Shown piece by piece: positions 42,965-53,273 of a DNA stretch of 64,000 bases; position 1 is the first letter of the stretch, and every line of letters starts with the position of its first letter. The translations under genes were made by a program, and so were the position numbers. Under the pieces are notes generated by a model that was given only the letters and a program-made list of their open reading frames with translations, had not been told where the DNA came from and searched no databases. The DNA comes from Telopea speciosissima (lineage: Eukaryota; Streptophyta; Magnoliopsida; Proteales; Proteaceae). The DNA is taken from contig NC_057925.1 in the NCBI RefSeq assembly GCF_018873765.1, positions 6,149,568 through 6,213,567 of the forward strand. The letters run 5' to 3'.

Positions 42965-43174
42965 ATGTTTTCTACCATCTTCAGCTGCTTTGGCCTTTCT
43001 TACTTTCGCAGCTCCAACGAAATGGATTCTGGTGATCATCAAAACGAAAAGAAAGTCCAAACCAAAAACCCAATTGATCAGAAAGAGAAACCCACCAAAG
43101 CCAAGCCAAAAAAGTCTGGACCACCCATTCCAGTATCTTACTTCCCCATCGGCTCAAATCTCTCTCGCCTCTAG
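42965..43174 (+). CDS. Small array protein, copy 7 (subfamily B, 69 aa)
   Basis: Subfamily B member, 69 residues: MFSTIFSCFG (the initial four residues of A are replaced), then YFRSSNEMDSGDHQNEKKVQ, the Lys-rich DQKEKPTKAKPKKSG, and C-terminus PPIPVSYFPIGSNLSRL. Compared with A it has an extra Lys and PP for AP but the same frame layout. The ATG is preceded by tctgtgacaga. A GTG 15 codons upstream would add MSEALLIPVLFVCDR, which copy 8 also keeps open, but a GTG start is unlikely. The stop region lacks the donor-like GTGAGT. Function unknown. Confidence 0.8.
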   Translation: MFSTIFSCFGLSYFRSSNEMDSGDHQNEKKVQTKNPIDQKEKPTKAKPKKSGPPIPVSYFPIGSNLSRL

Positions 43175-43520
43175 TCCTGTTTCTACTTCTTAAACCCAAG
43201 AGACTTATCTTCACCTGCAGAAGGTGTTTGATTTTGTGTGTCAAATCCTTATCAAATTTGCAGTCCCTGTTTTGGAATCCTGGAGTGGAGTCATTTGGGT
43301 GAGTGACCAAGTTGGGTTCGAAGTAAAACCGTTCAAGTCAGAGAAAAACAAAAAAAAGTGATTGATTCAGAAGGCCTACTCTGCTTCTCAATGCTGCCGG
43401 TGATTGCTTTAATCAGGTCCGTCAAGTGGGGGAATTCCGTTGCTTTAATCAGCTCCTAATTCATGAAGCGGAATACGTTAATGTGTGATCAGTATAAGCA
43501 CTCCCACTTTTAGATTAAGG
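43175..43520. other. 3' flank of copy 7
   Basis: Non-coding. Shares ggagtggagtcatttgggtg and cagaaggcctactctgcttctcaatgct with the flank of copy 8. The GGCCACC block of subfamily A is missing. Confidence 0.45.
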
Positions 43521-43528
43521 ATTAAGAG

Positions 43529-43798
43529 TAGGATTGTAAACGGATCGGATTCGGCTCGGATAGTGCTATATCCGCATCCGCATCCGATTAGCTATCGGAT
43601 GGATTCAGATAGTGCTAAATGGATACGGACATGGATACGGATCGGATATTTTATCTGTTCACATGTAAATATAGTTTGTCGGATAGCTATAGCCTATTCG
43701 TATCCGCATCTGTTTAGCTTTCGAACGGATTCGGATAGTGCTAAACGGATATAGACACGAGTACGGAAACGGATTTCGGCTATTCATTTACACCCCTA
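43529..43798. mobile_element. hAT-type MITE with perfect 8-bp TSD
   Basis: Starts TAGGATTGTAAACGG and ends TTCATTTACACCCCTA. The interior is cggataC/Gg words like the copy at 15293-15550, in the opposite orientation. Flanked by ATTAAGAG at 43521-43528 and 43799-43806. Confidence 0.88.
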
Positions 43799-43806
43799 AT
43801 TAAGAG

Positions 43807-44802
43807 CAGAACACTACCCTCTCTCTCTCTCTAAATTTTTTTTTTTTGTTTTTAAAATTTTAATTCAATTCCCTCGTCTTATTAGTTATTAATCTCACTC
43901 TCACTCTCTCTTTCTCTTTAATTTTAATTTTTTATTTAATTCTATTGTACCCAATACTAATTAGATACATTACCGATCCGATATCAATTTGATTCCGATC
44001 CATGTCGATTGGCCATGGCTCTAATTTGTTTTGACAATCTAGTGCTATAGTGATTTATTACTATGGCGCTATGACACAATGGCGATCTACTGCTGTGGTG
44101 CAATGACGATATGATGTTATATCTTAATACAGTTTTCGAATGGTATGTTTCAGTCATCTTCCCCATTTAGTAAAAGTGAACCATCGATTGAAGTACAAGA
44201 TACTATTATTATCGTTTGAACAATCCAATCAGTAATCACAACGACCCAAATGCAAGAGTGGCACTCTACCAATTGAACTCTATACTCCCGAGTCAAATGG
44301 AACTTACATGAAGGAGTTGTTAGATGCTTATTCTATTCCTTTCCTTGGCCCTATTGTGCCATCTTGGACTTGAACCAAAGATCTTGTTGGTGAAGTGAAT
44401 CATCACACCTATGATCCAAATACTGGAGATCTACCGCTATGGTGTTATGGCAATTTGGCGATATGACGTTATGGCAATCTTGCACATAGCGACCTACCAC
44501 TATGGCGATATGGTGATCTACCGCTACCAATTCGGCCAATCTAATTACAAGAACCATGTCTTCATCGGTCATTTCAATGTCCCGTATCGGATTGGTGATA
44601 TGGATCAATCGATAAAACCGATACTTCATACCATATCAGTGCCATGTATTGCATCAGTATCGGTATCAGTATCGACATCAGTGTTGGCCAATACTGATCT
44701 GATTGTGCCAAAATGATTTTAAAATAAAGAAAAATTAATGTTGAATAAAATTTTAAGATAGAAAAAGATGTTGAAAAGGAATAAACTAAATGGAAATGAT
44801 GA
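43807..44802. other. Repeated flank shared by units 7 and 8
   Basis: (CT)n, T-rich and aattccct words are followed by ctattgtacccaatac, repeated at 49590-49890. The stretch 44400-44660 (gatctaccgctaccaattcg, catgtcttcatcggtca) matches 50028-50160. Many ctatggcgatatgg words occur. No gene. Confidence 0.55.
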
Positions 44803-44811
44803 AAAATAAAA

Positions 44812-46637
44812 GGAGAAATATCATCCCCTCCCCTCTAATTTTCCTTAATATCAATTCAATACCCAACTTTTGAAAAAATGATAATGCCCTTTCTTACTTT
44901 TTAAATATTCTATCAATCGTACCCTAACCGTTAAAAAATGCCATGTAAAAATTTCTAAAACCCCAAAATACCCTTAATATAATTTTATTCCAATTTTGCC
45001 CTCCCTTACTTTCCCTTCGGCATCTTTTTCTCCCATTTCCTCTTCTTCTTCTTCTTCCGCCAGCACCGCCATCATCGCCATCACCCCCCCTGCAACCCCT
45101 TTCTCCACCATTCCTCCACAACGCACCACCATACCTATCGCCAGAACCCCCTCTGCAACCCCTTTCCCCACTATTCCTCTACAACGCCCCAGAGCAGGTT
45201 GCAGTAGCTGCAACACTCATCTTCCCATGGACAATGCACAGGAACAGGATCGTTTGAGAGCATCTTCTCCGGCAAGACAGTGAAGAAAAAGAAGAGCGAG
45301 AAAGAGGTTCAAACAGAAAGTTGGTTTGGAATTGACGTTGTTTCTTCTTGTATCTTCCTAAATTTTCTCATTTGGACCAAATCACAGGCTATAGTTTCTT
45401 CGTAATCGTGTTCTTCAGCCATGGGTTCCTTATGGAGCAGCTTGGCACTTACAATTCCCTACCTCATCTCCTTCATTGCTTTTCTGATCGTATTGGAGCA
45501 AGTCAGCTACTTGAGAAAAAAGCGAACCCTCCCAGGTCCTCTGCTTGTGTTTCCTTTTCTGGGTAACGCAATCTGTCTGGTTTGTAACCCCACAAAGTTC
45601 TGGGACCTCCAAGCATCCTTCGTTAAATCAAGCCCTCTGGGTGTCTCAGCAAACTACATCATTAGTAAGTTCATCGTCTTCATTCGAAGCTCTGAGCTTT
45701 CTCACAAGATCTTCACCAACGTTCGCCCTGATGCCTTCCATCTCATCGGCCATCCGTTCGGTAAAAAGCTGTTTGGTGAGCAGAATCTCATCTACATGAT
45801 GGGCCACGATCACAAGGATCTTTGCCGTCGGATTGCCCCAAATTTCATCCCAAAGCCATCTCAACCTACATCTACTTGCAACAGAAGATCATTTTTGAAC
45901 ACCTAAAACACTGGCAGTCTCTCTGCTTGTAATCCTTCTAAGCCCATAGCTCTTTGTCTCCTCTGTTGTGACTCGTGACATGAATCTCGAGACTTCTCAG
46001 ACTGTCTTCGTGGTCCTTACTTGAGTGCCAAAGCTCGGGTGGGTTTCAATGGGGATTACAGTCTATTCAATGCGGGGTTGATGATACTACCGATCGATCT
46101 CTCTGGATTTGGGTTTTACAAGGCGAGATTCACCGTCAAGAGGCCTTGTGAAACCCTAGTTGTTTGTGAAAGTCGGAGCAAAAGCAAAGATAATGAAGGG
46201 AGAAGAACTCTCCTGTTTAGTTGAATCCGGCTTCGACATCGTCTCTGTTAAGGGCTGCCAACAATTAATGATTCACACCCTCAGCCAACTGTAACGTCGT
46301 ACTTGGGGCGGCAGTGCAGCGTAAGGAGAGAGGCAGTTTACAGTGGGTGGGGAAAGGGGTTGCAGAGGGGAGGTCTGGGAAAAGGGCCGGTGGTGGGGAA
46401 AGGGGTTGCAGACAAGCGGTTTTACTTTTTTTATCTGTCTAAACAAGTGGTTTTACATTGAATGGTTAGAGACAAGGGTAATATCGTCTTTTCATATGCT
46501 TTTTTTAATGGAGTTAGTCACTTAGGGTACGGTTGATAGTTTATTTAAAAAATAGGAGAAGGAATTATCATTTTGCAAAACTTGGGTATTGGGTTGATAT
46601 TAAGGAAACTTAGAGGAGAGGGGGATGATAATTCTCC
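44812..46637. mobile_element. Pack-MULE carrying a CYP710A fragment
   Basis: Inverted ends of about 120 bases begin GGAGAAATATCATCCCC and GGAGAATTATCATCCCC (right reversed) and share ttccttaatatcaa and caatacccaa. Flanks AAAATAAAA (44803-44811) and AAAGTAAAA (46638-46646) match at 8 of 9. There is no transposase inside, only a broken host gene piece. Confidence 0.83.
45421..46170 (+). pseudogene. Captured sterol C-22 desaturase fragment (CYP710A type)
   Basis: Reads as the N-terminal half of a CYP710A P450: ER anchor ([18 protein letters not shown]), [71 protein letters not shown], and in other frames [28 protein letters not shown], and LSAKARVGFNGDYSLFNAGL. The haem-binding C-terminal half is missing. 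Frameshifts near 45853 and 46015 and stops between them break it. CYP710A enzymes make the C-22 double bond of stigmasterol in the ER; this piece cannot. It lies between Mutator-like ends. Confidence 0.9.
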
Positions 46638-46646
46638 AAAGTAAAA

Positions 46647-47517
46647 TAACAAAATGATAGAATATTAAATAAACAAATTGGAGGAAGGAATTAAATAAAA
46701 ATGGAGAGAGAGAACTACCACACGGGAACCCAAGATAAGGTCCTCGTACAAGGACCTGATCCGGGCTCTTAGGTCACCAGGATTCAGGTAAGGTTGGGGT
46801 TGAGAACATTGCTGCTCTTAAGGTCTTGTGCTTTATTGGAGAGGTGTAAAAGATCGAATACGAATCATATGTGATCAGATCTAGATATTTTCTGATCGGA
46901 TACGAATACCCTTAAATGGATACAGATGCAAATCGAACTGAATCCGGATTTTCGATTATCTATTTACTTTTCTAAGTTGTGCAACCCAGGCTTTCCTCCC
47001 CTAGGCAAATATGAGTCTTTCAACTAGTCAAATCTTCAACAAACTCCATGATCATTATATACTTAATTTTTTTAATTTTTTATTATTAATTAAATATCTA
47101 TTTGAATGAGATAGATTATGTTCTGGATTGTTTGAATTCAAATCCAAATACCTCTGAAAGGATACCCTAAATGGATATAGATGTGAATTGAATTCAAATT
47201 TTTTACTATCTGTTTAAATCCCTACTTTGTTGATATTGACATCCAAGTGCTGCCTAACTGATAGTGATTCATATTTACTTGCCACAGACCTTATAGGTTG
47301 GGATTAGTAGAGTCCCTTGACAACCATTGAACGTCTTTGGATCATCTAGATCAATGTTGGATAAGGCTTTTGTTGCACCATAAGATCCACCACCAATCAT
47401 AGAAAATGCAGTAAAACATAAAACAGAGGTAAATCACCGTTTGGCTTCACTAAATAATAGAGAATGACAATTCCTACTATTTCCCAAACCTGAGACCAAG
47501 AACTCTCTACATCCTTA
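46647..47517. other. Intergenic, decayed repeats
   Basis: 46846-46970 resembles the cggatacg-type hAT MITEs but is eroded. No gene. Confidence 0.4.
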
Positions 47518-47965
47518 TGTTGGGGTTCCACGTTGTAGGAGGAAAAATAGTCCCACATCGGATATGAATAGGAATGTGGGTGGGTTAATAGGTACTTGGA
47601 CATCCTCTCCTTTTCTCCTTACTGGCTAGCTTTTAAGGTTGAATTCTACTCAAGTCCCTAACAAGTGGTATCAGAGCCAAGGTTGTGACAGGACCAAGGT
47701 GTAGCAGGGCCAAACTTGGGGTAAAGCCAGGGCGTGTAAACACGGTGTAATCTTAGAATGGTTCCATGTGGAGGGGGAGATGGAGATAATCTTGATAACT
47801 CCCACGTGGAGGGAGAGATTGTTGGGGTTCTACGCGGTAGGCAAAAAAATAGTTTCACATCGGATATAAATGAAAATGTGGGTGGGTTAATAGGTACTTG
47901 GGCACCATCTTCTTCTCTCTTTAACAGCTAGCTTTTAAGGATGAGTTCTACCTAAGTCCCTAGCA
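47518..47965 (+). mobile_element. TRIM (miniature LTR retrotransposon), 448 bp
   Basis: Two direct 146-bp LTRs, 47518-47663 and 47820-47965, start TGTTGGGGTTC and end CCCTAACA/CCCTAGCA. The primer-binding site TGGTATCAGAGCC is at 47666-47678 and a purine tract (gtggagggagagat) precedes the second LTR. Flanks cctta and cccta agree at 4 of 5. The 156-bp interior encodes nothing, so it depends on other elements. Confidence 0.9.
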
Positions 47966-48480
47966 CCCTAACTAACCCTTCTCACTTCTCAGACCCTAGT
48001 CATGAAACTCATTCTTCCTTAACATCATCACATAGCAATTTTACGGGTATGAAAATGGACACCACCAAAAAATCCTAATTTGTCGATCGGTCAATATCAG
48101 ACAGCCTTCACCAATGGTTGGATATAAAATATTTTTAAAATAATTTTAATAAATAATTGTATATATATAATAATATTTTAAAACACTTTGTAAACAATTT
48201 ACAAACTACAATATCAGAGAGTCTTCATCCACGGTTGAATATAAAACATTTTTTTAATAATTTTAATATATAATTGTATATTTATAATAATATTTTAAAA
48301 CACTTAGTAAACAATTTACGAACTACCCTAGTACCGAAATTTTTGTCTAATCAGAGTCAGACAATTCTCTCAAGATGTTCTTTCTCCGAAAAATGGATAC
48401 TTTATTGAGCATCTCATCCATCAATTGTATATTAATTATGCGTCATGTACATCGATATATAGCTAGTGTAGACATCGTCC
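47966..48480. other. Intergenic, small duplication
   Basis: 48110-48190 and 48215-48310 repeat each other (acagccttcaccaatggttgg..., aataattgtatat, ttaaaacactt). No gene. Confidence 0.5.
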
Positions 48481-48617
48481 AAGGAAAACTTGCTCTCCAA
48501 GTTAAAGTCATACAAGTTTACCATTCAAAGTCTATTTTTTTTCATATATATACATATAATTAATAGAACCATTCAAAGTCAAAGACCAATTTGGGTCTCT
48601 TCTTCTGTTTATAAATA
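48480..48617 (+). promoter_or_regulatory. Promoter of copy 8 (subfamily B)
   Basis: aaaacttgctctccaag, accattcaaagtc and TATAAATA at 48610-48617, in the same order as copy 7. Confidence 0.5.
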
Positions 48618-48768
48618 AAGGATTTGAGCACCATTATATTTTCATTCATCAAAGTCTTGTGAGTTCTCAAAACACAACTAACTCCAGTCCAGACTCCAGA
48701 GGAGTCCAAGGTGTGTATTAGTGAGTGAAGCCCTCTTATTAATTCCAATTCTCTTTGTCTGTGACAGA

Positions 48769-48978
48769 ATGTTTTCTACCATCTTCAGCTGCTTTGGCCT
48801 TTCTTCCTTTCGCATCTCCAGCGAAATAGAAGCTGGTGATCACCAAAACCAAAAGAAAGCCCAAACCAAAATCCCAACTGATCAGAAAGAGAAACCCACC
48901 AAAGCCAAGCCTAAAAAGTCTGGACCACCAATTCCAGTATCTTACTTTCCCATCAGCTCAAATCTATCTCGCCTCTAG
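48769..48978 (+). CDS. Small array protein, copy 8 (subfamily B, 69 aa)
   Basis: Last copy, 69 residues, close to copy 7: MFSTIFSCFG, SSFRISSEIEAGDHQNQKKAQ, DQKEKPTKAKPKKSG and PPIPVSYFPISSNLSRL. Differences from copy 7 are single substitutions with no indel, and the C-terminal motif is kept, which suggests that both are under constraint. The leader from about 48650 is nearly identical to that of copy 7 (caaagtcttgtgagttctcaaaac). Start at the ATG by alignment with copy 7. Function unknown. Confidence 0.82.
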   Translation: MFSTIFSCFGLSSFRISSEIEAGDHQNQKKAQTKIPTDQKEKPTKAKPKKSGPPIPVSYFPISSNLSRL

Positions 48979-49287
48979 TACTCTTTCTACTTCTTAATTA
49001 AATAACTCTCTCAGTGAAATGAAACAACCAAGGTGATCGAGTTGTCTTCACCAGCAGAAGTTGAAACTTTCAAAAGTCCTTGTTTTGGAATTCTGGGTTA
49101 CTTGAGGGAAAGAAGAAACGTTTCATGCCACCTCTGGGTTCTGGCCTTGATGATTGCTATTGGAGTGGAGTCATTTGGGTGGGTGAGTGGCCAAGTTGAG
49201 TTCGAAGTTGAACCGTTAAAGTCAGAGCCAAAAAAAAAAAAGTGCTTCATTCAGAAGGCCTAGTGTGCTTCTCAATGCTACCGGCTG
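48979..49287. other. 3' flank of copy 8
   Basis: Retains a weak form of the A-type 3' block (gccacctctgggttctggccttgatgatt), preceded by tttcat instead of a cag acceptor. No coding. Confidence 0.45.
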
Positions 49288-49464
49288 GGGATCTTTATCC
49301 TTTCAATTACACTGTCCGTACTTGAGTCAAGTACATCTAACAGAGGAGGCAGATATGACTATCCTACCCCCTGCCCGAACACACTGCCCGAGGTGGGATC
49401 CACCTCCCTCTATTAGATGTATTTGACGATCAAATACGGACAGTGTAATTGAGAGGATAAAAAT
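49288..49464. repeat. Hairpin element
   Basis: Arms pair ttatcctttcaattacactgtccgta with its inverse near 49440, and the core is ACTATCCTACCCCCTGCCCG. The arms are unrelated to those of the 4170 or 13912 elements. Confidence 0.7.
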
Positions 49465-49704
49465 TCGCCGGGGATTGCTTTAAACAGCTCCATCGAGAGG
49501 GACACGTACTGATGAGTGTACCTGCGGAACCGGACTCCATGGCATCACCTTGTAATGTAACTCTGGTTGTTGTGCTGTACTATGATTAATTTGTTGCTCT
49601 CTCTCTCTCTCTCTCATTTATTCTTCCTCATCAATTTTTTAAATTTTTTTCCAATTCCCTCTCTTTATTTTAGTTATTAAATCTCATTCTCTCTCTCTCT
49701 CTTA

Positions 49705-49850
49705 TTTTTTATTATTTCAGCTATTTATTTATTTTAATTTTTTATTATTTCAATTATTTATTTATTTTAACCTTTTATTATTTCAATTATTTATTTATTT
49801 TAACTTTTTATTATTTCAATTATTTATTTATTTTAACTTTTTATTTAATC
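49705..49850. repeat. Tandem repeat, about 33 bp x 4
   Basis: Unit attatttcaattatttatttattttaa plus a short variable word, four times, within the duplicated flank of unit 8. Unit 7 has only one such segment. Confidence 0.85.
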
Positions 49851-50798
49851 CTATTGTAACCCAATACCAATCTGATACATGACCGATCCAATAGCTGTAG
49901 TTTTGGAAGTAAACGGTTAAGGTATCAGAGAGTCCGGGCAACGGTAGGATGATCATTCCAGCCCCCCCTTGTTAAAGGAACTGGGGAATTGGGCTGAACA
50001 GGGAACTGGAGGGGATAAAGATCCGGTGATCTATCGCTACCAATTCGTTCGATCTGATTACAAGTACCATGTTTTCATCGGTCATGTCAATGTCCCGTAT
50101 TAGATTGGTGATATGAATTGGATGATATGATCGATATTTCATACCGTGTCGAATTGGTATCAGTGTCAATTGCTACAGATCCGACTATGTTGAAGTGGGA
50201 TTAAAATATAAAAAAATGAAGGACAAAAGATCACTGCTTGGTAGCGTAGTCCCTGCATAAACGTGGAGGGCAATGAGAGTGAGTGCAGAGACATCAACAT
50301 GGATTGGATTTTTTATTCCAAGAGGGGTAGGGTAATAATTTTATGCAATCCAGTGTCTAGTAGTCTGGGTGCAGGAATCATACGACCAAGCAACATTTCT
50401 TTTTTTCCCAAAAATGAATCTTTAATAAAAATTATACAACAAGAAATAAAAAATGAATAGAACAAAAAGAAAATAATGATTCCTATGCTAGATCTGAAAC
50501 CAAATCAAGAATCGGTTTTGAAATCCGATACTCAAACCTAACCAATCGGTCTTGTTTTGATTTCGGTTTTTTTTCAATTTGTATTTGACACCCTTAATAT
50601 GAAAAGTATATAATTGAATTTGAGGCTGAAATTTGATATGCGATCAATGTAAACATTAGATATCCAATTATGAAAATTATCAAATCACCCTTCTTCTTTC
50701 TTTTTTCTTTTCTTCTCTATCCATTTTTTCAAAAAAAGAAAAAAACACAGTTAATCGAATATGGGTTTATAACTTTCCTATTCAAAGATACAAGGGCT
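49851..50798. other. Flank shared with unit 7, then intergenic
   Basis: Up to about 50170 it repeats the text of 43930-44660. A T-rich/A-rich region follows. No gene. Confidence 0.5.
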
Positions 50799-50808
50799 GA
50801 AGATGTGA

Positions 50809-50994
50809 GAAATGTTATCCCCTCCAATTCGTTGTCCGCTCGAATTCCTCCAATTTCTCACATAGGAGCTGAAATGACCACCTTACCCCCTACCTGAATA
50901 CACTACCCATGTTGGGTAGGGTGGTCATTTTCGCTCCTATGTGAGGAATTTGAGGAAATTGGAGCAGGCATCGAATTGGAGCTGATAATTATTC
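50809..50994. mobile_element. Hairpin element with perfect 10-bp TSD
   Basis: Inverted ends GAAATGTTATCCCCTCC and GAATAATTATCAGCTCC (right reversed); arms pair aattcctc and cacataggagc; the core is ATGACCACCTTACCCCC. Flanked by GAAGATGTGA at 50799-50808 and 50995-51004. The duplication length is Mutator-like. Confidence 0.87.
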
Positions 50995-51268
50995 GAAGAT
51001 GTGATCGGAGTCGACTCGTGTCTTGTCTTTAACCAAAGAGGGTGAGAGTAGGGGTGTCAACTGATCAGGCTCGGTCAGGTTCGGTCAAGCCTCATGGTTT
51101 ACACTGTGACCCCCCATTTAAGTATTCGAGCCGGGACTGGTTAGACTTCGGACTATAATTGGGTAATATAATCGGGCCTTAAAGGGTGTAGAACCGGGCT
51201 ACGGTCAACATAAATATAAACATGCTTTAAAAGGTACAACCATTTTTTTTTTTTGAAAGGTACAACCT

Positions 51269-51560
51269 ATTAAAATTGAATATTTTAATTTATTTTACAA
51301 AGATGTGTGCTATCTTGCCACATCTTTTCTGTCTTTTCCTATTAAAATTGAATATTTTAATTTTACAAAGATGTGTGCTATCTTGCCACATCTTTTTTAT
51401 CTTTTCCTATTAAAATTGAATATTTTAATTTTACAAAGATGTATACCGTCTTGCCACCTCTTTTTTGTCTTTTCCCATTAAAATTGAATATTTTAATTTT
51501 ACATAGATGTGTACCATCTTGCCACATCTTTTCTGTTTTTTCCCATTAAAATTGAATATT
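51269..51560. repeat. Minisatellite, about 68 bp x 4
   Basis: The unit attaaaattgaatatttt... ttacaaagatgtgtgctatc... ttgccacatcttttctg is repeated four times plus a fifth partial copy, with a few substitutions. Confidence 0.9.
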
Positions 51561-51702
51561 CCAATTGTTTGAACATGGTTAATTCATTAGAAATAGGCTG
51601 AAATAATGCAATTCCTATTGGCCCATGTCCCATGATATAAATTTAAGTTAAAAAAATATCATAAAAATATATCCAATATATCAGGCCTAGCCAATCTGTG
51701 GA

Positions 51703-51899
51703 TTATTATCCTCTCCAATTCCTAAAGTGTGGCAGGGCGGCACTGCTAGGTGGAGATGTCAACACCTGGCAGCTGCCACATCCAACGGTCCAATCTCATT
51801 GATATGGATCGTTTGGATGCAGCAACCGCCAGGTGTCGACATCTCCACCTAGCACTGCCGCACTGCCACACTTCAAGGAACTGGAGAGGAGAATTTTCC
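51703..51899. repeat. Hairpin element nested in the hAT-like element
   Basis: Arms of about 80 bases pair almost perfectly (ctctccaattcc, aagtgtggcagggcggcac, aggtggagatgtcaacacc against their inverses). The loop lacks the ACCTTACCCC core, so it is a separate hairpin type. Confidence 0.75.
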
Positions 51900-52236
51900 T
51901 AGAAAGTTAATATCATAAACAAATATACCCAATACATCAGGCCCAACCCAACAGAAAGTTAATGTCATAAACAGATTTGGGCCAACAAATCAACTAGGGC
52001 CCAAGCTCACAACAAAGCTTACATGTTAAAGGGTTGGGCTAGGTCGGGCATGGAATCGGTGGGTCTGGTTGGACTCCCGATGGGCTAGTACCCTAAACTG
52101 GGACCGCCCGGTTTGTAAGCATGTCGGGCTTAAGCTTGATACATTTCGTAAGCAGACCTAGTGGGGCTGGGCTTTAATCGGACGGGCTCAGTGGGTCTAC
52201 CAAGCCGGGCCTGAAATTGATACCCCTATGTGAGAG

Positions 52237-53066
52237 GATTGCTGAGCTAGGCCTGGCTCACTTACATGGAACTAGGTTGAGTTGGACCTACTTTTGTCTA
52301 GCCTAGCCCAGCCTGTCGGCATTCCTTATAGTTAAACAGTTCGGTTCGGTTTGGTTTAGCATGCTTACAAGTAGAAACCGAAACCAAATGGTTTCAACAA
52401 TGAAACACGAACCGTTTATTAAATTGTTTCCGTTAAACGGTTTATTAGGTTTTTTGTAATTTTTATTCAACCAGCTTCTTTCTTTTTAAATTTTTTATTG
52501 AAACGTTGTAAACTTAACATTCAATTGAATTATTTATTTTTAAATATTTTCTTTTAATAATTGTAAAATTATAGTTGTTTATATATTTTTAATAATTGTA
52601 AAATTATAATTGTTTATTGTTTATTCTAATCATGAATGATTTAACTTACTATGCAGATATTAATAGGTTTTAAAAGATTTATCGTCGGTTTAAACCGTTT
52701 AACTAAACAGTCTCAATTTTGAAATCAAAATTGAACCATTTATTAAATGATTTCACAGTTGAGATTCAACCGGTTCAATTCTATTTGTGGGTGATCATCA
52801 CCTAAAAGTTTTCGTGTAATGACTTCATCTGCTTACTTAAATCTTGGTTTCGCTTTAGGCTCATAGCAAAGGGTCTAGTCTTGAATCAAGTACACTCTTT
52901 CAACAGGATCTGCATTTGCTTAGGTCTTTTGCGATGGCATAATTTTTTCTTTAGTGGACATTGATTCGAAGCTGGGCTATAAAGGCAAAAACAACATCAT
53001 CTTTAGAGTAGTAAACGACTTGCTTGTGGAAGGAGGCTTGTTTGTGAGAGCGGTAGGATGACTAGT
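52237..53066. other. Intergenic, decayed repeats
   Basis: 52330-52800 holds cggttcggtttgg and accgtttaaac-type words of an unclassified repeat. No gene. Confidence 0.4.
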
Positions 53067-53075
53067 GTGGGGTAA

Positions 53076-53264
53076 ACAATTCAGATCGTCTATGGTGCCC
53101 TACCCAGAGCGGCCTGAGCGGTGCACAAAGAGGGGGCCCTGCAATGATCACCTTACTGTTGCTCGGGCAAGGTGCTTAGGCAGGGGTAAGACAGTCATTG
53201 CAGGGCTCCTGTATGTGCGCCGCTCAGGCTGCTTTGCCCATAACACCGTAGACGATCAAGATCC
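53076..53264. mobile_element. Hairpin element with perfect 9-bp TSD
   Basis: Arms pair agatcgtctatggtg and gcggcctgagcggtgcac with their inverses. The core is GATCACCTTACTGTTGCTCGG. Flanked by GTGGGGTAA at 53067-53075 and 53265-53273. It has the same gatcgtcta end words as the element at 13912 but quite different arms. Confidence 0.87.
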
Positions 53265-53273
53265 GTGGGGTAA

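Larger units (their letters stand above)
51049..52228. mobile_element. Non-autonomous hAT-like element, 1.18 kb
   Basis: Starts TAGGGGTGTCAACTG and ends AATTGATACCCCTA. The first 12 bases equal those of the autonomous hAT element at 20718. Flanks GGTGAGAG (51041-51048) and TGTGAGAG (52229-52236) match at 7 of 8. Subterminal regions are rich in gggctcgg-type words. No transposase; a minisatellite and a hairpin lie inside. Confidence 0.8.

Noticed and set aside
44245..44300. tRNA-like wording (ttcaattggtagagtgcc on the minus strand)
   Set aside because: Only one half of a tRNA can be read and no cloverleaf closes.
51269..51560. CRISPR-like array
   Set aside because: The repeats are contiguous with no unique spacers, and this is plant nuclear DNA.
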